The notes beneath the pieces are model-generated. The model was not told the origin of the DNA. It made no database searches and saw only the letters and a list, made by a program, of their open reading frames with translations. From Phycisphaerae bacterium (GTDB lineage Bacteria; Planctomycetota; Phycisphaerae; Phycisphaerales; UBA1924), in assembly GCA_030432255.1 (NCBI GenBank), contig JAUIHS010000003.1, forward strand, positions 156,885-220,884: a stretch of 64,000 nt of DNA, in the 5' to 3' direction. The translations under genes and the position numbers were made by a program. Numbering within the stretch: position 1 is the first letter of the stretch; each line of letters opens with the position of its first letter. Of this stretch, positions 28,531-38,331 are shown in pieces.

Positions 28531-29469
28531 TCAGTCGTAGAGGTGAGCCGTCGTGGGGAGCTTGGCGGACCTCAGGTTGAGCGTCGTTTCGATGCGGAAG
28601 TTGGACTGCGTGCGGTGCCGCTCGGCGAAGAAGAACGTCAGTGTGTTCTTCTTGTTGGGCACGAGGAAGTCCAGGCGATCGAGGTGGACGGTCTGATTGA
28701 CCGCGGAGTGCACACCACCGATGTCGATCACGAGCTTGCCGTTGATGAAGACCCAGACGTCGTCGTCACCGATGAAGGTGAAGGTCTGACCTTCGCCCGG
28801 CTTGTAGATGAACTCGGTGGCGAGTTCGTAGGTGAAGTGGAAATTCTTGCTCTCACCGGAGGAGTTGCCGAGGAGCTGGTTGTTGATGGGGAAGAACCCA
28901 CCGAGGGAACTGAACGCCTCATCCTGCCGATCATCGAACACGTACATGTTCGAGCCGGACGCGCGGCGAAGCGTGATCGGAAGCGGCATGGACGCATTCA
29001 CGCCCGGCACATCGCGATACCACTGGGCAAAGCTCTCGGCGGAGTCGATGCCACCGTCGTCAGTGCTGCTGTAGGAACCGGCCCGGTCCCCGAGTTCAGC
29101 GCTGTACGTCGACGGATGGATGTTGCGTCCGGACGAGTCCCGCCACTGGCTGCTGACCTTCTGGCCGCTTCCGACAAAGACAGGCTTGTTGTCCTCGTCG
29201 AGCTGGTCAGAAACGTTGTTCATGTACTGCCCGAATCCGGCTGCGGGCCGGCGCTCGAAGTCCGGATGACCACCAGCGGCCGTGCGCTCATGGAAGTCGC
29301 GGATGATGCCGGTCAGGACGATCTCGGACGGCAGGTTCGAGTAGGCGTCCGCATCGTCGCCCGAGGCCTGGGCAACCTCGGAACCCGGCATGACGCTGAT
29401 CATCAATCCAGCCGCGGCCGCGATCAGCGTGCCGGGGATAAGGGCCTTGTGCTTCGAACTGCGGTTCAT
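28531..29469 (-). CDS. Fibro-slime domain secreted protein
   Basis: 312 aa from ATG 29469, with GGAGG 7 bases upstream. N-terminal signal/anchor segment (about 10-34, GTLIAAAAGLMISVMPGS). The rest is one fibro-slime domain: LTGIIRDFHERTAAGGHPDF, then FTFIGDDDVWVFINGKLVI, GGVHSAVNQTVHLDRL and FFFAERHRTQSNFRI. This PA14-like domain is named from Fibrobacter adhesins and slime-mould spore proteins and is thought to bind carbohydrate. It carries no dockerin-like tail, unlike its neighbours. Monocistronic. Confidence 0.88.
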   Translation of the reverse strand: MNRSSKHKALIPGTLIAAAAGLMISVMPGSEVAQASGDDADAYSNLPSEIVLTGIIRDFHERTAAGGHPDFERRPAAGFGQYMNNVSDQLDEDNKPVFVGSGQKVSSQWRDSSGRNIHPSTYSAELGDRAGSYSSTDDGGIDSAESFAQWYRDVPGVNASMPLPITLRRASGSNMYVFDDRQDEAFSSLGGFFPINNQLLGNSSGESKNFHFTYELATEFIYKPGEGQTFTFIGDDDVWVFINGKLVIDIGGVHSAVNQTVHLDRLDFLVPNKKNTLTFFFAERHRTQSNFRIETTLNLRSAKLPTTAHLYD

Positions 29470-29696
29470 TTCGACACCTCCAACGCCGCTCAAGGCGGCT
29501 AGTCACGATCCGTTCAAACCAAGTCAAAGCTACTATCCAGCCACCGGGGATCGAAACCGGAGATGGTGAATGTGCACGACGCGACCCGGGTTGTGCCGAT
29601 CAGAAGGGTTGGACTGTCGCGTGATGCCCGCCCGCCTCGTTATGATCGGGCCTGCATCGGTCCACCAGTTCCCACCAGCTTCGAGGAGTCCCCGGC

Positions 29697-31043
29697 ATGG
29701 ATGCCTTTGTCATTAATGGTCGCAGCCAGCTCCGGGGCGAGATCACAGTCAACGGGTCCAAGAACGCCGCACTCCCGCTGATGGCGGCGACGATCCTGGC
29801 ATCCAATCAGGTCACCCTTCGCAGCGTCCCCCGCCTGGCCGATATCCGAAACATGCAGCGCCTGCTGGCGGAATTGGGGCTGGACGTGGAAGAGTCAGAA
29901 GCTGGTTCAGGTCCGCGCAGCCTCACGTTTCGGACCCTCGACGAGAGCGCCTGCCACGCGAGATACGACATCGTCCGGACGATGCGGGCCAGCATCAGCG
30001 TTCTCGGTCCCCTGCTGGCCCGTCGTGGGTATGGTCGCGTCTCGATGCCGGGCGGTTGCGCGATCGGGGATCGGCCCGTGGACCTGCACCTGAGGGGCCT
30101 GGCGGCGCTCGGTGCGGAGATCGCGCTGGACTCAGGTGACATCATCGCACGGGCGCCACAGGGACGGGATGGTCGGCCGCGACTCAGGGGCGCCCGGCTC
30201 TTCCTGGGCGGGCCCTTCGGATCAACCGTTCTCGGAACCGCCAACGTGATGTCTGCCGCCACGCTCGCGGAGGGTGAGACCGTCATCGAGTCCGCAGCCT
30301 GCGAGCCGGAGATCGTGGATCTCGCAAACCTCCTTAATGCGATGGGGGCGCGGGTCAGTGGTGCAGGGACGCCGCGGATCACGATCGAGGGCGTCCGGGA
30401 ACTGGGTGGTGCGGACCACGAGGTGATGCCGGACCGGATTGAAGCGGGGACATGGATCATGGCGGCGGCGGTGACGAACAGTCCGCTGGTCATTCACAAC
30501 TGCCCGATCGATGCCCTCATGGCAGTGACTGAAGCTCTGAAGGAGGTCGGCGTGCGGGTCACGGAGGCCCCGGACACGGCTGACCCGTTGCGCGCGACCG
30601 TCGAAGTGATCTCGGAGCGTACGCTGCATCCGGTCCAGATCACGACGCAGCCGCACCCGGGTTATCCGACGGACCTGCAGGCTCAGATGATGGCGCTGCT
30701 TTGTCACGCAGACGGCAACAGCGTGATCACGGAGCGGATTTTCCCGCAGCGTTTCCTCCATGTCGCCGAACTCTCCCGCATGGGCGCGCAGTTGTTCAGG
30801 CAGGGGCCGACGGTGATTGTCAGCGGCGTACGCGAACTCGTGGGCGCTCCGGTCATGGCCAGCGATCTGCGCGCATCAGCCTCGCTGGTGCTGGCGGGCC
30901 TTGCAGCTCGGGGTACCACCGTCATCAACCGGGTGTATCACCTGGACCGCGGGTACGAGAAGATGGAGGTCAAGCTCCAGGCTCTCGGTGCAGATATTGA
31001 GCGGGTCGATGCGTCCGATCTGCCGGCGGACCTGCATCGCTGA
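29697..31043 (+). CDS. murA: UDP-N-acetylglucosamine 1-carboxyvinyltransferase
   Basis: 448 aa. ITVNGSKNAALPLMAATILA at the N-terminus and MRASISVLGPLLARRG before the catalytic loop MPGGCAIGDRP, in which the phosphoenolpyruvate-binding Cys (about residue 121) is kept, as in fosfomycin-sensitive MurA. It makes the first committed peptidoglycan precursor in the cytoplasm. Its presence suggests this planctomycete builds peptidoglycan. GAGGAG precedes the ATG. It converges on mutS with a 3-base gap and no visible terminator. Confidence 0.96.
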   Translation: MDAFVINGRSQLRGEITVNGSKNAALPLMAATILASNQVTLRSVPRLADIRNMQRLLAELGLDVEESEAGSGPRSLTFRTLDESACHARYDIVRTMRASISVLGPLLARRGYGRVSMPGGCAIGDRPVDLHLRGLAALGAEIALDSGDIIARAPQGRDGRPRLRGARLFLGGPFGSTVLGTANVMSAATLAEGETVIESAACEPEIVDLANLLNAMGARVSGAGTPRITIEGVRELGGADHEVMPDRIEAGTWIMAAAVTNSPLVIHNCPIDALMAVTEALKEVGVRVTEAPDTADPLRATVEVISERTLHPVQITTQPHPGYPTDLQAQMMALLCHADGNSVITERIFPQRFLHVAELSRMGAQLFRQGPTVIVSGVRELVGAPVMASDLRASASLVLAGLAARGTTVINRVYHLDRGYEKMEVKLQALGADIERVDASDLPADLHR

Positions 31044-31046
31044 GCC

Positions 31047-33815
31047 TCATCCTCCGCCATCTTCGCCGATGCGCTCCTGGTAGGTGCGCAGCGTGTCGAA
31101 CGCCTGCATGGGTGTCATCGCATCGAGCTCCAGTTCGCGAAGTTCATCGATCAGCGGGTGCTGGACGTACTCCGTGAAGAGCCCGAGTTGAGATTCCTCG
31201 CGCTGGGATCCGCTCGGCGCCGGCTGTCCGGACTGGTGCGAGACAGCAAGGCTGTCGAGCAGTTGGTCAGCGCGCTTCACCGTTTCCGTCGGCATGCCCG
31301 CAAGCCGCGCCACATGAATGCCGTACGACCGGTTGGCGCGCCCGGGGAGGATCCGATGCAGGAAGATGATCTGCTCACCCCACTCGCGAACCGCAACATG
31401 CAGGTTCCGTACCCGCTCCGGCATCTGCTCCTGCAACGCGGTCAGTTCGTGGTAGTGCGTAGCGAAGAGGGTTCGCGGCGGCGATGCAACGCCGTCCTCA
31501 AGCGGAAGAGCACGTGTGAGAGACTCCGTGATCGACCAGGCAAGTGCGAGACCGTCAAGGGTCGATGTGCCTCGACCGATCTCGTCGAGAATGACGAGTG
31601 AGCAGGCGGTCGCGTTGTGGAGAATGCTCGCGGTCTCGGTCATCTCCACCATGAAGGTGGATTGCCCGGCGTGAAGTGCATCATCGGCCCCGACGCGCGT
31701 GAAGATGCGGTCGGTCATCCCAACTTCGGCTGACTCCGCCGGCACGAACGCACCGGTGTGCGCGAGCAGCGTGATCAATGCGACCTGTCGGATGAAGGTC
31801 GACTTGCCTGCCATGTTGGGGCCGGTGATCAGGGCCAGCGGGGGGGTGTGTTCTCCGTCTGCCTCGAGGCTGAGAAGGATGTCGTTGGGTACGAAGCCTT
31901 CCCCTCCGGACTCGGCGAGTATCTCTTCGAGGACGGGGTGCCGACCCTGCACGATACGCAGCACCGGCTCATCACGCATCTGCGGGCGCACCCAGTTGCG
32001 GAGAGCGGCGTGAATGGAGAAGGTCAGGAGCACGTCCAGTTCCGCAACCGTCTGTGCGAAGCGGACCGCGGGCCCGTGACACGCATTGAGGCGATCACAG
32101 ATCTCGCCGAAGAGCGCGTTCTCGCGCAGAATGGCACGGTCGCCCGCCGAAAGGACACGTTCTTCGAAGTCCTTGAGATGCGGCGTGATGTAGCGCTCCG
32201 CGTTCTTGAGCGTCTGCTTGCGGGTGAACTCGTCCGGCGCTCGCTTCGCCTGCGCTCGCGGCAATTCGATGTAGTAACCGAACACCTTGTTGAAGCCCAC
32301 CTTCAACGACGGGAGATCATGGCGCTCGATGAGTTCCTTCTGATACTCCGCCAACTGGTCGCTGCTCTCACGCTGCAGACTTCGGGCCTCGTCCAGTTCC
32401 ACATCGATGCCGTCTCGAATCAGTCCACCCTCGCGCAGGTGACTTGGCGGGTTGTCGACACACCAGGCAATGATCTCCTCTGAGATGGGGCGCAGATCGT
32501 TGCGGAGCGCCTCCAGAACGGAGCGATAGGCATCGAACACGGCCACACCGGCCAGAGATGTGATGATGGTGTCCACGTGGCGAAGGGATGAGCCGACGGC
32601 AACAACATCCCGCGGCGTGGCACGGCCGAGCGCTACCCGAGCCATGATGCGGGCAACGTCCTGGACGTCCTTCACCGAGAGTTGCAGTTCGTCGCGCATC
32701 CGCGCGTCCTGCACGAGCGTCGAAACGCACTGGTGACGCGCCTCGATCCGAACTCGGTCAAAGAGAGGAGCGCACAGCCAGTCGCGGAGCAGGCGGCGCC
32801 CCATGGGTGTGCGGCAACCGACGCCGCGCCGGGAGAGCACGCCGAGGAGTGAGCCCTCCGTCGAGCCGGTACGGATCGTGCGCTCGATCTCCAGGGCCCG
32901 CAGACCGGTGGCGTCGATCGTCATGTACTGGGACATCGACTCGCGATGCGGCGGGCTCAGGTGGGCGAGCGAGCGCCCTCTGATGATGTTGGCCGTCGAG
33001 GTGCCCGAAGAGGTGTGCTCGTTCGAGGTGGCCTGTGCCGCTGAGTCCAGCGCCTGTGTCTCGTTGAGATAGCGGATGACCGCACCCGCCGCCGGGATCG
33101 CGGCATCATCGTCGCGCAGGCCGAATCCGGAGAGCGACGCCACCCGGTAATGATCGAGTATCGCCTCAAGCGCCTCATCGGGGCGGAAGTGCCAGGACGG
33201 ACGTGCGGTTCCCGGAACGTTGAGGGCCGAGAGGATGCGTTGGACCCGCGGCGGGACGACGCCGCTGGACGGTTCACAGTACAGCAGTTCCGACACATCC
33301 CGCCGCGCGAGTTCATCGAGGAGGCCGTCGGCCGTGGTTTCCATGATGGTGAAACTGCCTGTCGAGAGTTCGACGATGGCAAGAGCCACGCGGCTGCCGG
33401 GATCATCGCCATGCTCAAGGAAAGCGGCGGCGGCGAGGTGATTGGCGCGGTCGTCGGCCAGGAGTGCCTCATCGACGAGCGTTCCGGGGGTCACGACGCG
33501 GGTGACGGCGCGTTCGACGACCCCCTTGGCTTCCTTCGGGTCCTGCACCTGATCACACACCGCGACGCGGTAGCCCTGTTCGATCAGGCGGGCGAGGTAT
33601 CCACTCATGGAGTGGTAGGGGACGCCGGCCATCGGGATACCCGCAGATCGTTCCGTCAGCGTGATGCCGAGTGCCTTATGCGCGGTGACGGCATCCTCAT
33701 CGAACGTTTCGTAGAAGTCACCCATCCGGAAAAAGAGGATGCAGTCCGGGTACTGTTTCTTGAACGCGTCGTACTGACGCATCGCGGGGGTTGTGCGCTT
33801 GCCGGCCATGGTCAT
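31047..33815 (-). CDS. mutS: DNA mismatch repair ATPase MutS
   Basis: 922 aa, slightly longer than typical (about 850-880). The mismatch-binding N-terminus has CILFFRMGDFYETFDEDA, including the Phe-x-Glu that contacts the mismatch. The ATPase core has the Walker A GPNMAGKST near residue 663, then LDEIGRGTSTLDGLALAW near 745 and FATHYHEL. It recognises mismatches and recruits MutL. No mutL in the window. The likely start is ATG 33815, with another at 33809. Confidence 0.97.
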   Translation of the reverse strand: MTMAGKRTTPAMRQYDAFKKQYPDCILFFRMGDFYETFDEDAVTAHKALGITLTERSAGIPMAGVPYHSMSGYLARLIEQGYRVAVCDQVQDPKEAKGVVERAVTRVVTPGTLVDEALLADDRANHLAAAAFLEHGDDPGSRVALAIVELSTGSFTIMETTADGLLDELARRDVSELLYCEPSSGVVPPRVQRILSALNVPGTARPSWHFRPDEALEAILDHYRVASLSGFGLRDDDAAIPAAGAVIRYLNETQALDSAAQATSNEHTSSGTSTANIIRGRSLAHLSPPHRESMSQYMTIDATGLRALEIERTIRTGSTEGSLLGVLSRRGVGCRTPMGRRLLRDWLCAPLFDRVRIEARHQCVSTLVQDARMRDELQLSVKDVQDVARIMARVALGRATPRDVVAVGSSLRHVDTIITSLAGVAVFDAYRSVLEALRNDLRPISEEIIAWCVDNPPSHLREGGLIRDGIDVELDEARSLQRESSDQLAEYQKELIERHDLPSLKVGFNKVFGYYIELPRAQAKRAPDEFTRKQTLKNAERYITPHLKDFEERVLSAGDRAILRENALFGEICDRLNACHGPAVRFAQTVAELDVLLTFSIHAALRNWVRPQMRDEPVLRIVQGRHPVLEEILAESGGEGFVPNDILLSLEADGEHTPPLALITGPNMAGKSTFIRQVALITLLAHTGAFVPAESAEVGMTDRIFTRVGADDALHAGQSTFMVEMTETASILHNATACSLVILDEIGRGTSTLDGLALAWSITESLTRALPLEDGVASPPRTLFATHYHELTALQEQMPERVRNLHVAVREWGEQIIFLHRILPGRANRSYGIHVARLAGMPTETVKRADQLLDSLAVSHQSGQPAPSGSQREESQLGLFTEYVQHPLIDELRELELDAMTPMQAFDTLRTYQERIGEDGGG

Positions 33816-33857
33816 CGAAGATAGGCCGGTCAGCGTGGCGACGCCAGCGAGCCCGGA

Positions 33858-36173
33858 TCAGCAGGTCCCGCCCCATTGGATCAGGATGAGATTCAGGTCA
33901 TCAAAGTCCACCATCCCGCTCCCGTCGATGTCCGCTGCGCCACCTGCCTGACCCCAGGCATTGAGGAGGGCGTTGAGGTCTTCGAAGTCGACTTCGTCGT
34001 CGCCCGTCACATCGGCGCACTGCGGTGTCACCGCTTCATGACTCAGAACCATGAGGCCGCTTGCCGGGATGGCGAGTATTGTGGACTGCGCGAGGCTGTC
34101 TGCGGGGATGGCTTCGGAGGTGACGGTGCCCGAGGTTCCAAAGCCACTCCCACCGAATTCCGCGGCCTGGTTGTTGAGTACAACAGTCCACTCTCCGGCA
34201 CGGGGCAGACCGAGCCGGTAACCGGGCTGATCGGCAGACGACAGGTTCACGATCACCACGTACGAGGCGCCGCCCTCGACCCAGCGCTCAAAGGCGAGCA
34301 CGTTGGCACCCTCGTTCATGTGGTACACCCAGTGGGGGGCATCGGCGCGGAGTGCCGGCGCGGCGGTGCGGAGTCCGACCAGTTGGCTGTAAAAATCGAA
34401 CACGCCCGAGTAGGTCGTCTTACGGCTCCAGTCAATCTTCGTTTCGAAGGGCTCGGACTCCAGCCACTCGGTTCCGTAGAGGAATGCGGGGATGCCCGGT
34501 GCGAGGAGCGTGAAGCCCTGGGCGAGTGTCGTACGTCCCCGCGCATACTGATCATCATGAGGCGCTGACGTATCGATCGTCACAACCGCGCGCTGTCCGC
34601 CGCTGAGATCCCATGCCTCGTCGTGCAGTTCGAAGTAATTGACGACCTGCGGGCCCGAAAGGTACTGCCCGCCTCCGTTCACAATATCCCGCAGTTTCCA
34701 CATCTCGGGATCACCGAACGCGGCATCGAAGACCTCGGCGCGCAGATCATCCGTGAAACGATCGAAGTACTGAGCATCGAAGCCGGCGCCTCCAAGGCTC
34801 GTGGGGCGGGTGACCCACGCGTCGTCGGGCAATTGCTCGGCGATGTTGATCTTGTCGGCGTAACGCCGATCCATCAGATCGTTCAGATCCTGCATCAGGC
34901 TCCAGCCCGCGGCCCCGTGTGCGCCCATGTTCATGAAGTCGGTCGCGTCCATCCGGAAACCGTCCATGCGATACTCGTCGAGCATCAGGATCACACTGTC
35001 GAGGAAGTAATCGCGCACCGCCGGGTTATCAAAGTCAGCCTGTGCGCCCCACGGCGTGTCCACGTGGGGAGAGTCAAAGTAGATCTGGGAACCGTCATAG
35101 TTCCACAGAAAATTCTCGCTGACTGAGAAGTGGTTCCAGACGATGTCGAGAAGCACTGCAATGCCATGAGCGTGCAACTGGTCAACCATGTATTGAAGAT
35201 CCGCAGGTGTGCCGAGCCGCCACTCGACCGCATAGGCGCTCACCGGGTTGTAGCCCCCGGAGAAGTCGCCCGGGAACTCGTTGATCGGGTTGAGCATGAC
35301 CGCGTTGATCCCGAGTTCGGCAAGGTGCGCAGCGCGATCACCGACGTCGCGGTAGCCGGACGGTGTCGGTGCCGGACCGTACGGGTCATTCCGCCCCGCA
35401 AAGCTCCCGACATGCAACTGGTAGATCACGAGTGACTCAAAGTCGGCCGACGAGAATCCGTTCGTCGTCCAGGTGTAACTGAACGGATCGATGATCTCGG
35501 TGTTGTTGTTGTCGGTGGGGTCCATCCGGCGGCCGCGGGCATCCGGTTTCCAGACGCTGTTGTTGAAGAAGTACTTGTACTGCTGGCCTGCAACGGCGCC
35601 GGGCACAAATGCGATCCAGTCTTCGCCCACGCGGCTCATCGGATTGGCCGTGGTCCAGTTGTTGAAGTCGCCGCGAACGTAGGCTGACGAGGTCGCCGGC
35701 GACCACACACGGAACACGGCACCGCCCGTCACAGGAGTCGCGCCCACGGGTGCGTGACTGAGGGTGTTGAAGTTCATTTCGAATTCCACTCCCGGCAATC
35801 CGTCGCTGACACCCGCCGGCGAGAAGTAATCCGTATCGGCGCCATCTGTCAGTTCGATGATGTAGGAGAGTGTGGATGAGGCCGTCGAAGGAATGGTGGC
35901 CGCCCAGATGTCATAGGGGCCCCGACCCGCGATGCGGGAGGCATCAACCCAGGCAGTTGAGCCGGAGTCGTAGCGAACCCTGGCGGAGGTGAGATCGTCC
36001 GCGTAGGTCTGGAACCTCACTTCAAACGACTCACCGCCCACCGGGCACAGCGGCCGGCGGTCCCACTCAGTCGCATGACTGATCCCGTTCCACTCAACGG
36101 TGTCGTCGATCCCGGCGGCCCAGGCAGGGGCGATGGTCATGAGGGCGAGAACGATCGAGGTGCGGTGATTCAT
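33858..36173 (-). CDS. Secreted GH13 alpha-glucan-active enzyme with dockerin-like tail
   Basis: 771 aa. Signal peptide 1-20. An N-terminal beta domain (to about 130) is followed by a CBM48-like module (VFRVWSPATSSAYVRGDFNN, YKYFFNNSVWKPD). The GH13 barrel spans about 260-620 and keeps the active-site set: IVWNHF, nucleophile Asp in GFRMDATDF (about 407), acid/base Glu in NIAEQLPDD (about 445) and ELHDEAWD (about 519). The C-terminal 55 residues are two dockerin-like loops (DVTGDDEVDFEDLNALLNAW, DIDGSGMVDFDDLN) ending in Cys. The module order resembles branching enzymes and pullulanase-like hydrolases; which bond it acts on is not determinable. Confidence 0.88.
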   Translation of the reverse strand: MNHRTSIVLALMTIAPAWAAGIDDTVEWNGISHATEWDRRPLCPVGGESFEVRFQTYADDLTSARVRYDSGSTAWVDASRIAGRGPYDIWAATIPSTASSTLSYIIELTDGADTDYFSPAGVSDGLPGVEFEMNFNTLSHAPVGATPVTGGAVFRVWSPATSSAYVRGDFNNWTTANPMSRVGEDWIAFVPGAVAGQQYKYFFNNSVWKPDARGRRMDPTDNNNTEIIDPFSYTWTTNGFSSADFESLVIYQLHVGSFAGRNDPYGPAPTPSGYRDVGDRAAHLAELGINAVMLNPINEFPGDFSGGYNPVSAYAVEWRLGTPADLQYMVDQLHAHGIAVLLDIVWNHFSVSENFLWNYDGSQIYFDSPHVDTPWGAQADFDNPAVRDYFLDSVILMLDEYRMDGFRMDATDFMNMGAHGAAGWSLMQDLNDLMDRRYADKINIAEQLPDDAWVTRPTSLGGAGFDAQYFDRFTDDLRAEVFDAAFGDPEMWKLRDIVNGGGQYLSGPQVVNYFELHDEAWDLSGGQRAVVTIDTSAPHDDQYARGRTTLAQGFTLLAPGIPAFLYGTEWLESEPFETKIDWSRKTTYSGVFDFYSQLVGLRTAAPALRADAPHWVYHMNEGANVLAFERWVEGGASYVVIVNLSSADQPGYRLGLPRAGEWTVVLNNQAAEFGGSGFGTSGTVTSEAIPADSLAQSTILAIPASGLMVLSHEAVTPQCADVTGDDEVDFEDLNALLNAWGQAGGAADIDGSGMVDFDDLNLILIQWGGTC

Positions 36174-36292
36174 CGTCCATCACCCTAGCACGACGCGGCC
36201 GCGGGGCAATCCTGTCCTCACGTCCGAATTCAGCATGGCCCGTCCTGGACACTCGGTGACGTGGCTCGGGAGGTCGTTCCGGTCTGCGCATC

Positions 36293-36316
36293 AAAAACCC
36301 CCGCCGGGGCGGGGGG
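36293..36316 (-). terminator. Terminator after tRNA-Ala
   Basis: On the minus strand CCCCCG/CGGGGG flanks a 6-base loop, followed immediately by TTTTT. It lies 4 bases past the tRNA-Ala 3' end. Confidence 0.8.
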
Positions 36317-36320
36317 AAAG

Positions 36321-36393
36321 TGGAGCAGATGAGATTCGAACTCACAACCTCCTCGATGCGACCGAGGCGCTCTCCCAGTTGAGCTACTGCCCC
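36321..36393 (-). tRNA. tRNA-Ala (anticodon CGC)
   Basis: Minus-strand cloverleaf: acceptor GGGGCAG/CTGCTCC with the G3-U70 pair that AlaRS requires, D-arm AGCTCAACTGGGAGAGC, anticodon stem CCTCG/CGAGG around loop GTCGCAT, T-arm GTTCGAATC, and discriminator A. No CCA is encoded. Confidence 0.96.
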
Positions 36394-36452
36394 AACGGAT
36401 GGCGGACGAATCGGTCCGTCAGGACGCGAAGTATAGGCTGACGCCCTAGGAT

Positions 36453-36471
36453 TGGGCAACTGGTTTGCCCA
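36453..36471 (+). promoter_or_regulatory. Candidate operator upstream of zinc-transporter operon
   Basis: TGGGCAA (36453-36459) and TTGCCCA (36465-36471) form a perfect 7-5-7 dyad, 32 bases before the proposed substrate-binding protein start. Zinc importers are usually repressed by Zur, whose sites are palindromic. The sequence is not the known Gram-negative Zur consensus, so this is a suggestion. Confidence 0.35.
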
Positions 36472-36503
36472 TCCTCCCGCTCCCCGATCACAATAGGCAC
36501 CCC

Positions 36504-37508
36504 ATGCTGCACCGACGCCACCTCCTCCACACGTTGGCCATCTCGCTCGCCACCATCGCACTCTGCCTAGCACCGACGGGGTGCAAGCCGAAGGGCGAGG
36601 CGGCGAATGTGGCCATGCCGGTCCAGGTTGTCGTCTCGATCTCGCCCCTGCGATGGGCTTTCGAGGGCCTCCCGGACGACGTCGTCCGAATCCGGGTCAT
36701 CATTCCGGAGGGCCGATCGCCACACGGTTTCGAGCCCGGGATCGACGACGTCTCGGCCATCGCCGATGCCGATGTGCTCGCCGGGGTCGGCCTCGGTATC
36801 GATGGGCCCGTCGAACGCATCGCCGCTCGACGAGGGCGCGCCGATCGACGAAACGTCAGCTTCCAGCAGATCCTCGGACTTGCCGACGCTCCCGCACATC
36901 ACCACGACCACGACCATGGCCACGATCACCACCATGACCACGGCGACAGTGACGCCGTCAATCCGCACGTCTGGCTTGATCCGGTTCATATGCGACAGTT
37001 CGTCGAAGCTTCCGCCCGGGAACTGCGCAGCGCGCTGGTTGCCCGTCGTGATGCCGGGGTCGAAGGCGACTGGGATATGTGGCTCGCGCAGTTGGACGCC
37101 GCGGCTGCCGAACGGCTGGCCGTCTGCGACCGCCTCGATGCAGCGTACCGCGAGCGCCTCGCGCCGTGGTCAGGCCAGCCGATCATCACGTATCACAACG
37201 CCTTCCAGCCGGTCGCGGATCGTTACGGCATCGAGATTGGCGCGGTGCTTCGTCCGGTGGAGAGCGTCGAACCGACCGTGGCTGATTTCGAAGCGGCGCT
37301 ACGCGCGGTTGAGGAGCACGGCGTCAGCGCGATCTTCACCGAGCCGCAGTTCTCGGCGGCAGGCGCCAATCGGTTGGCATCCGAAACCGGCATTCGGGTC
37401 CTCGTGCTGGATCCGCTTGGGGAGACCGCGCCGGGTGGTTGGCCTCGCATGATGAGCGCCAATCTCGAGACTCTGATCAAAGGGCTGGAGGCGCCCTCCA
37501 GTGAGTGA
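36504..37508 (+). CDS. Zinc/manganese ABC transporter substrate-binding lipoprotein (ZnuA-like)
   Basis: 334 aa. Signal peptide with a probable lipidated Cys at about residue 27 (LAPTGC; the -3 Pro is unusual for a lipobox). The cluster A-1 metal-binding fold is clear: VVVSISPLRWAFEGL, PEGRSPHGFEP, and NPHVWLDPVHM with metal-ligand histidines. A His/Asp loop HHHDHDHGHDHHHDHG (about 143-158) marks a zinc importer rather than manganese. It overlaps the ATPase gene by 8 bases. An ATG at 36465 would add 13 residues ahead of a less typical signal peptide. Confidence 0.9.
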   Translation: MLHRRHLLHTLAISLATIALCLAPTGCKPKGEAANVAMPVQVVVSISPLRWAFEGLPDDVVRIRVIIPEGRSPHGFEPGIDDVSAIADADVLAGVGLGIDGPVERIAARRGRADRRNVSFQQILGLADAPAHHHDHDHGHDHHHDHGDSDAVNPHVWLDPVHMRQFVEASARELRSALVARRDAGVEGDWDMWLAQLDAAAAERLAVCDRLDAAYRERLAPWSGQPIITYHNAFQPVADRYGIEIGAVLRPVESVEPTVADFEAALRAVEEHGVSAIFTEPQFSAAGANRLASETGIRVLVLDPLGETAPGGWPRMMSANLETLIKGLEAPSSE

Positions 37509-38331
37509 ACCGGCCATCGTCTTCGAGCGCGTCACCTTCACGTGGCCGGGGGCCGCGCAGTCCGCTCTGGAGGACATCACTCTGCGCGTCGAGGAAGGGC
37601 AGTACCTCGGACTGATCGGGCCGAACGGTGCCGGCAAGACGACGCTCATCCGCCTCATGATGGGCCAGGTCGCAGGCTACACCGGACGGATCAGCGTCTG
37701 CGGCCGCGATCCGGAAGCTGCCGCCAGGAATGGCTGCGTCGGCTACGTCCCCCAGCGATCGGAAGCCAACCTCGCCTTTCCCCTGAGTTGCCGCGATGTC
37801 ATTGCGATGGGGGGGGCGGCGAGGCAGTCGGGCTGGATCCGCGCATCGAGCGAGCAGCGTGGTTGGATTGATCGGTGTGTTGACCTCGTCGGCGCGTCCG
37901 ACTTTGCCGGCTCACCGATCGGCGCCGTTTCCGGTGGTCAGCGGCAGCGCGTACTCATTGGCCGTGCACTTGCATGCAGACCCCGGATTCTCGTTTTTGA
38001 CGAGCCGACATCGGGCATCGACACGGTGGGTCAGCGACGTTTCGGTGAACTCATCGCGACGCTGCACGATGAACTGAACCTTGCGATCGTGCTGGTCAGC
38101 CACGATGTGCGTGCGATCGTGCGCGGTGCTGTCGGCTGCGAGCGCGTCGCGTGTCTGCGTCGGCGGCTGCACTTCCACGAGGCACCGGGCGGCCTGACGC
38201 CGCAGGTGCTCGGGGAGGTCTTTCAGCACGACTTGTCAGATGTCTTCGGCGAAGTGCATGTTGATGCGCACCACGTCGGAGAGTGTGAGCACCACCACGG
38301 TCGTGCGAGCGACTCGGGAGATGACTCGTGA
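37501..38331 (+). CDS. Zinc/manganese ABC transporter ATP-binding protein (ZnuC-like)
   Basis: 276 aa from GTG 37501. Walker A GPNGAGKTTLIRLMMG, signature SGGQRQRVLIGRALA, Walker B ILVFDEPTSG, and the switch VLVSHDVRAIVRG. It powers the importer with the flanking lipoprotein and permease. The last 50 residues are His-rich (VHVDAHHVGECEHHHG), which may bind zinc. Its stop overlaps the permease start by 4 bases. Confidence 0.93.
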   Translation: MSEPAIVFERVTFTWPGAAQSALEDITLRVEEGQYLGLIGPNGAGKTTLIRLMMGQVAGYTGRISVCGRDPEAAARNGCVGYVPQRSEANLAFPLSCRDVIAMGGAARQSGWIRASSEQRGWIDRCVDLVGASDFAGSPIGAVSGGQRQRVLIGRALACRPRILVFDEPTSGIDTVGQRRFGELIATLHDELNLAIVLVSHDVRAIVRGAVGCERVACLRRRLHFHEAPGGLTPQVLGEVFQHDLSDVFGEVHVDAHHVGECEHHHGRASDSGDDS

